A DNA stretch of 7,055 bases. Origin: Bacteroidia bacterium. Lineage in GTDB: Bacteria > Bacteroidota > Bacteroidia > Flavobacteriales > Flavobacteriaceae. The notes under the pieces are model-generated. The model made no database searches. It had not been told where the DNA came from and saw only the letters and a program-made list of their open reading frames with translations. The stretch is taken from NCBI GenBank assembly GCA_030429325.1, contig JAUICT010000101.1:1-7055 (forward strand). Reading direction: 5' to 3'. Position numbers and translations under genes: made by a program. Of the stretch, positions 5,946 through 7,055 are shown piece by piece. Numbering within the stretch: position 1 is the stretch's first letter; each line of letters opens with the position of its first letter.

Positions 5946-7055
5946 ATGGCCAAAGTAACCTCTGACGCACTTGGGAAAGAACCCATTGGAAAATTATTGA
6001 TCAAACAGGCCGTACCTGCATCCATCGGTATTCTGGTGATGTCCTTGAACGTATTGGTCGACTCCATCTTCGTAGGCAACTGGATTGGATCCATTGCCAT
6101 CGCCGCCATTAATGTGGTGTTGCCCGTTTCCTTCTTCATTGCAGCTTTGGGAATGGCCATTGGCATTGGGGGTTCCAGTATTGTATCCCGCGCTTTGGGG
6201 GCCAACAACAAGGAAAAAGCCCTTAAGACTTTTGGAAACCAGATTACGCTGACCCTTTTGGTTACGGTGGTCATGGTGGCTCTGGGACTTTATTTCGTGG
6301 ATACCTTGATACCTGCTTTTGGAGGGAAGGGTTCCATTTTTTCCCCGGCCAAAATTTACTATACCATTATCCTGTACGGGGTCCCATTTTTGGCGCTTTG
6401 TATGATGGGAAATACTGTAATCAGGGCCGAGGGAAAACCCAAATTTGCCATGGTGGCCATGATCATCCCTTCGGTGGGGAACCTGCTCATGGACTACATT
6501 TTTATCTATGTGTTTGATTGGGGCATGCACGGTGCTGCTTGGGCCACTACCGCTGGGTATTTAATGTGTTTTGGATATATTCTCTACTTCTTTCTATCAA
6601 AAAACTCCGAACTGAAGATTGGTCTTTCCCATTTTGGATTGGACAGATCCATTCTTCAGGAAATTGGCTCCCTAGGATTTGTGACCTTGGCACGTCAGGC
6701 CGTGACCAGTATCACGTATCTGCTCATGAACAACATCCTCTTTAACTTGGGAGGGGAAGCCATGGTGGCGGTCTATGCCATTATCGGCCGCATGCTTATG
6801 TTCGCCCTTTTTCCTGTTTTTGGGGTCACCCAAGGGTTTTTGCCCATTGCAGGTTTCAATTATGGGGCAGCACGATATGATCGGGTTAAGGAATCCATAT
6901 ATACGGCCATAAAATATGCCGCTTTGGTGGCGACCTTGGTCTTTGTGGTCCTCATGGTTTTTCCGGCAGAGATCGCTTCACTTTTCTTGAGCAACAAACC
7001 CCATTTGCCGGCAGAGGAATTGGCTACCAATGCTTTTGTTTTGGAACATTCCCCT
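5946..7055 (+). CDS. MATE-family efflux transporter, 3' end outside window
   Basis: An inner-membrane antiporter of the MATE family (MepA/DinF-like branch) that exports drugs or metabolites using an H+ or Na+ gradient. From the ATG at 5946 there are 370 uninterrupted codons to the right edge; relatives have about 450 residues, so the last two or three of twelve helices are missing. Family marks are a short cytosolic N-terminus, helix 1 with VDSIFVGNWIG (38-48, Asp39 as in the DinF-like branch), GIGGSSIVSRALGANNKEKA (73-92), NTVIRAEGKPKFAM (156-169) followed by IPSVGNLLMDYIFIYVFDWG, and VTQGFLPIAGFNYGAARYDR in the second half. It lies 54 bases downstream of the DUF3050 gene on the same strand and may be read from the hemH promoter, although its own promoter cannot be excluded. 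Substrate cannot be told; porphyrin or haem export is speculation from context. Confidence 0.94.
   Translation, partial: MAKVTSDALGKEPIGKLLIKQAVPASIGILVMSLNVLVDSIFVGNWIGSIAIAAINVVLPVSFFIAALGMAIGIGGSSIVSRALGANNKEKALKTFGNQITLTLLVTVVMVALGLYFVDTLIPAFGGKGSIFSPAKIYYTIILYGVPFLALCMMGNTVIRAEGKPKFAMVAMIIPSVGNLLMDYIFIYVFDWGMHGAAWATTAGYLMCFGYILYFFLSKNSELKIGLSHFGLDRSILQEIGSLGFVTLARQAVTSITYLLMNNILFNLGGEAMVAVYAIIGRMLMFALFPVFGVTQGFLPIAGFNYGAARYDRVKESIYTAIKYAALVATLVFVVLMVFPAEIASLFLSNKPHLPAEELATNAFVLEHSP

Noticed and set aside
5684..6530. Long open frames on the minus strand opposite DUF3050 and the MATE gene (up to about 196 codons)
   Set aside because: They lie antisense to two clearly recognised genes, overlap each other, show Met/Pro- or His/Gly-rich compositions without family signatures, and are explained by codon bias on the plus strand.

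Overview
The window looks like chromosomal DNA of a marine member of the Flavobacteriaceae (Bacteroidota), perhaps related to Muricauda/Allomuricauda. This rests on protein character, A-rich start regions without Shine-Dalgarno sequences, moderate GC and the gene families present; no 16S rRNA or marker phylogeny could be run. It holds seven protein genes, two cut by the window edges. I see no tRNA, rRNA, CRISPR array, insertion sequence or other mobile element.

Layout: (1) 1-1123, minus strand: most of hemA (glutamyl-tRNA reductase), running off the left edge. (2) 1124-1333: divergent intergenic region with a candidate promoter for each side, a small hairpin in the hemA leader and a perfect 8-5-8 palindrome inside the araC-side promoter. 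(3) 1334-2212, plus: AraC-family regulator whose DNA-binding half resembles PchR-type iron regulators. (4) 2223-2975, plus: secreted ThuA-domain protein, 10 bases behind the regulator. (5) 2961-3815, minus: exported DUF1460 NlpC/P60-like hydrolase, overlapping the ThuA gene tail to tail by 15 bases. (6) 3816-4026: intergenic, two small inverted repeats. (7) 4027-5073, plus: hemH (ferrochelatase) with a cysteine-rich insertion. (8) 5100-5891, plus: DUF3050 protein of the haem-oxygenase-like fold, 26 bases behind hemH. (9) 5946-7055, plus: MATE-family efflux protein, cut by the right edge.

Common theme: the first committed enzyme of C5-pathway tetrapyrrole synthesis (HemA) and the last enzyme of protohaem synthesis (HemH) flank an AraC regulator and two exported proteins, and a haem-oxygenase-fold protein follows HemH closely. 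With the Fur/PerR/Irr-like palindrome before the regulator, this suggests a locus tuned to iron or haem status. The individual gene calls are mostly secure; the regulatory circuit and a haem- or iron-related role for DUF3050 are inference. I see no convincing evidence for a wholly new multigene system. The best candidates for new biology are the palindrome-regulator-hemA unit and the hemH-DUF3050 pair.
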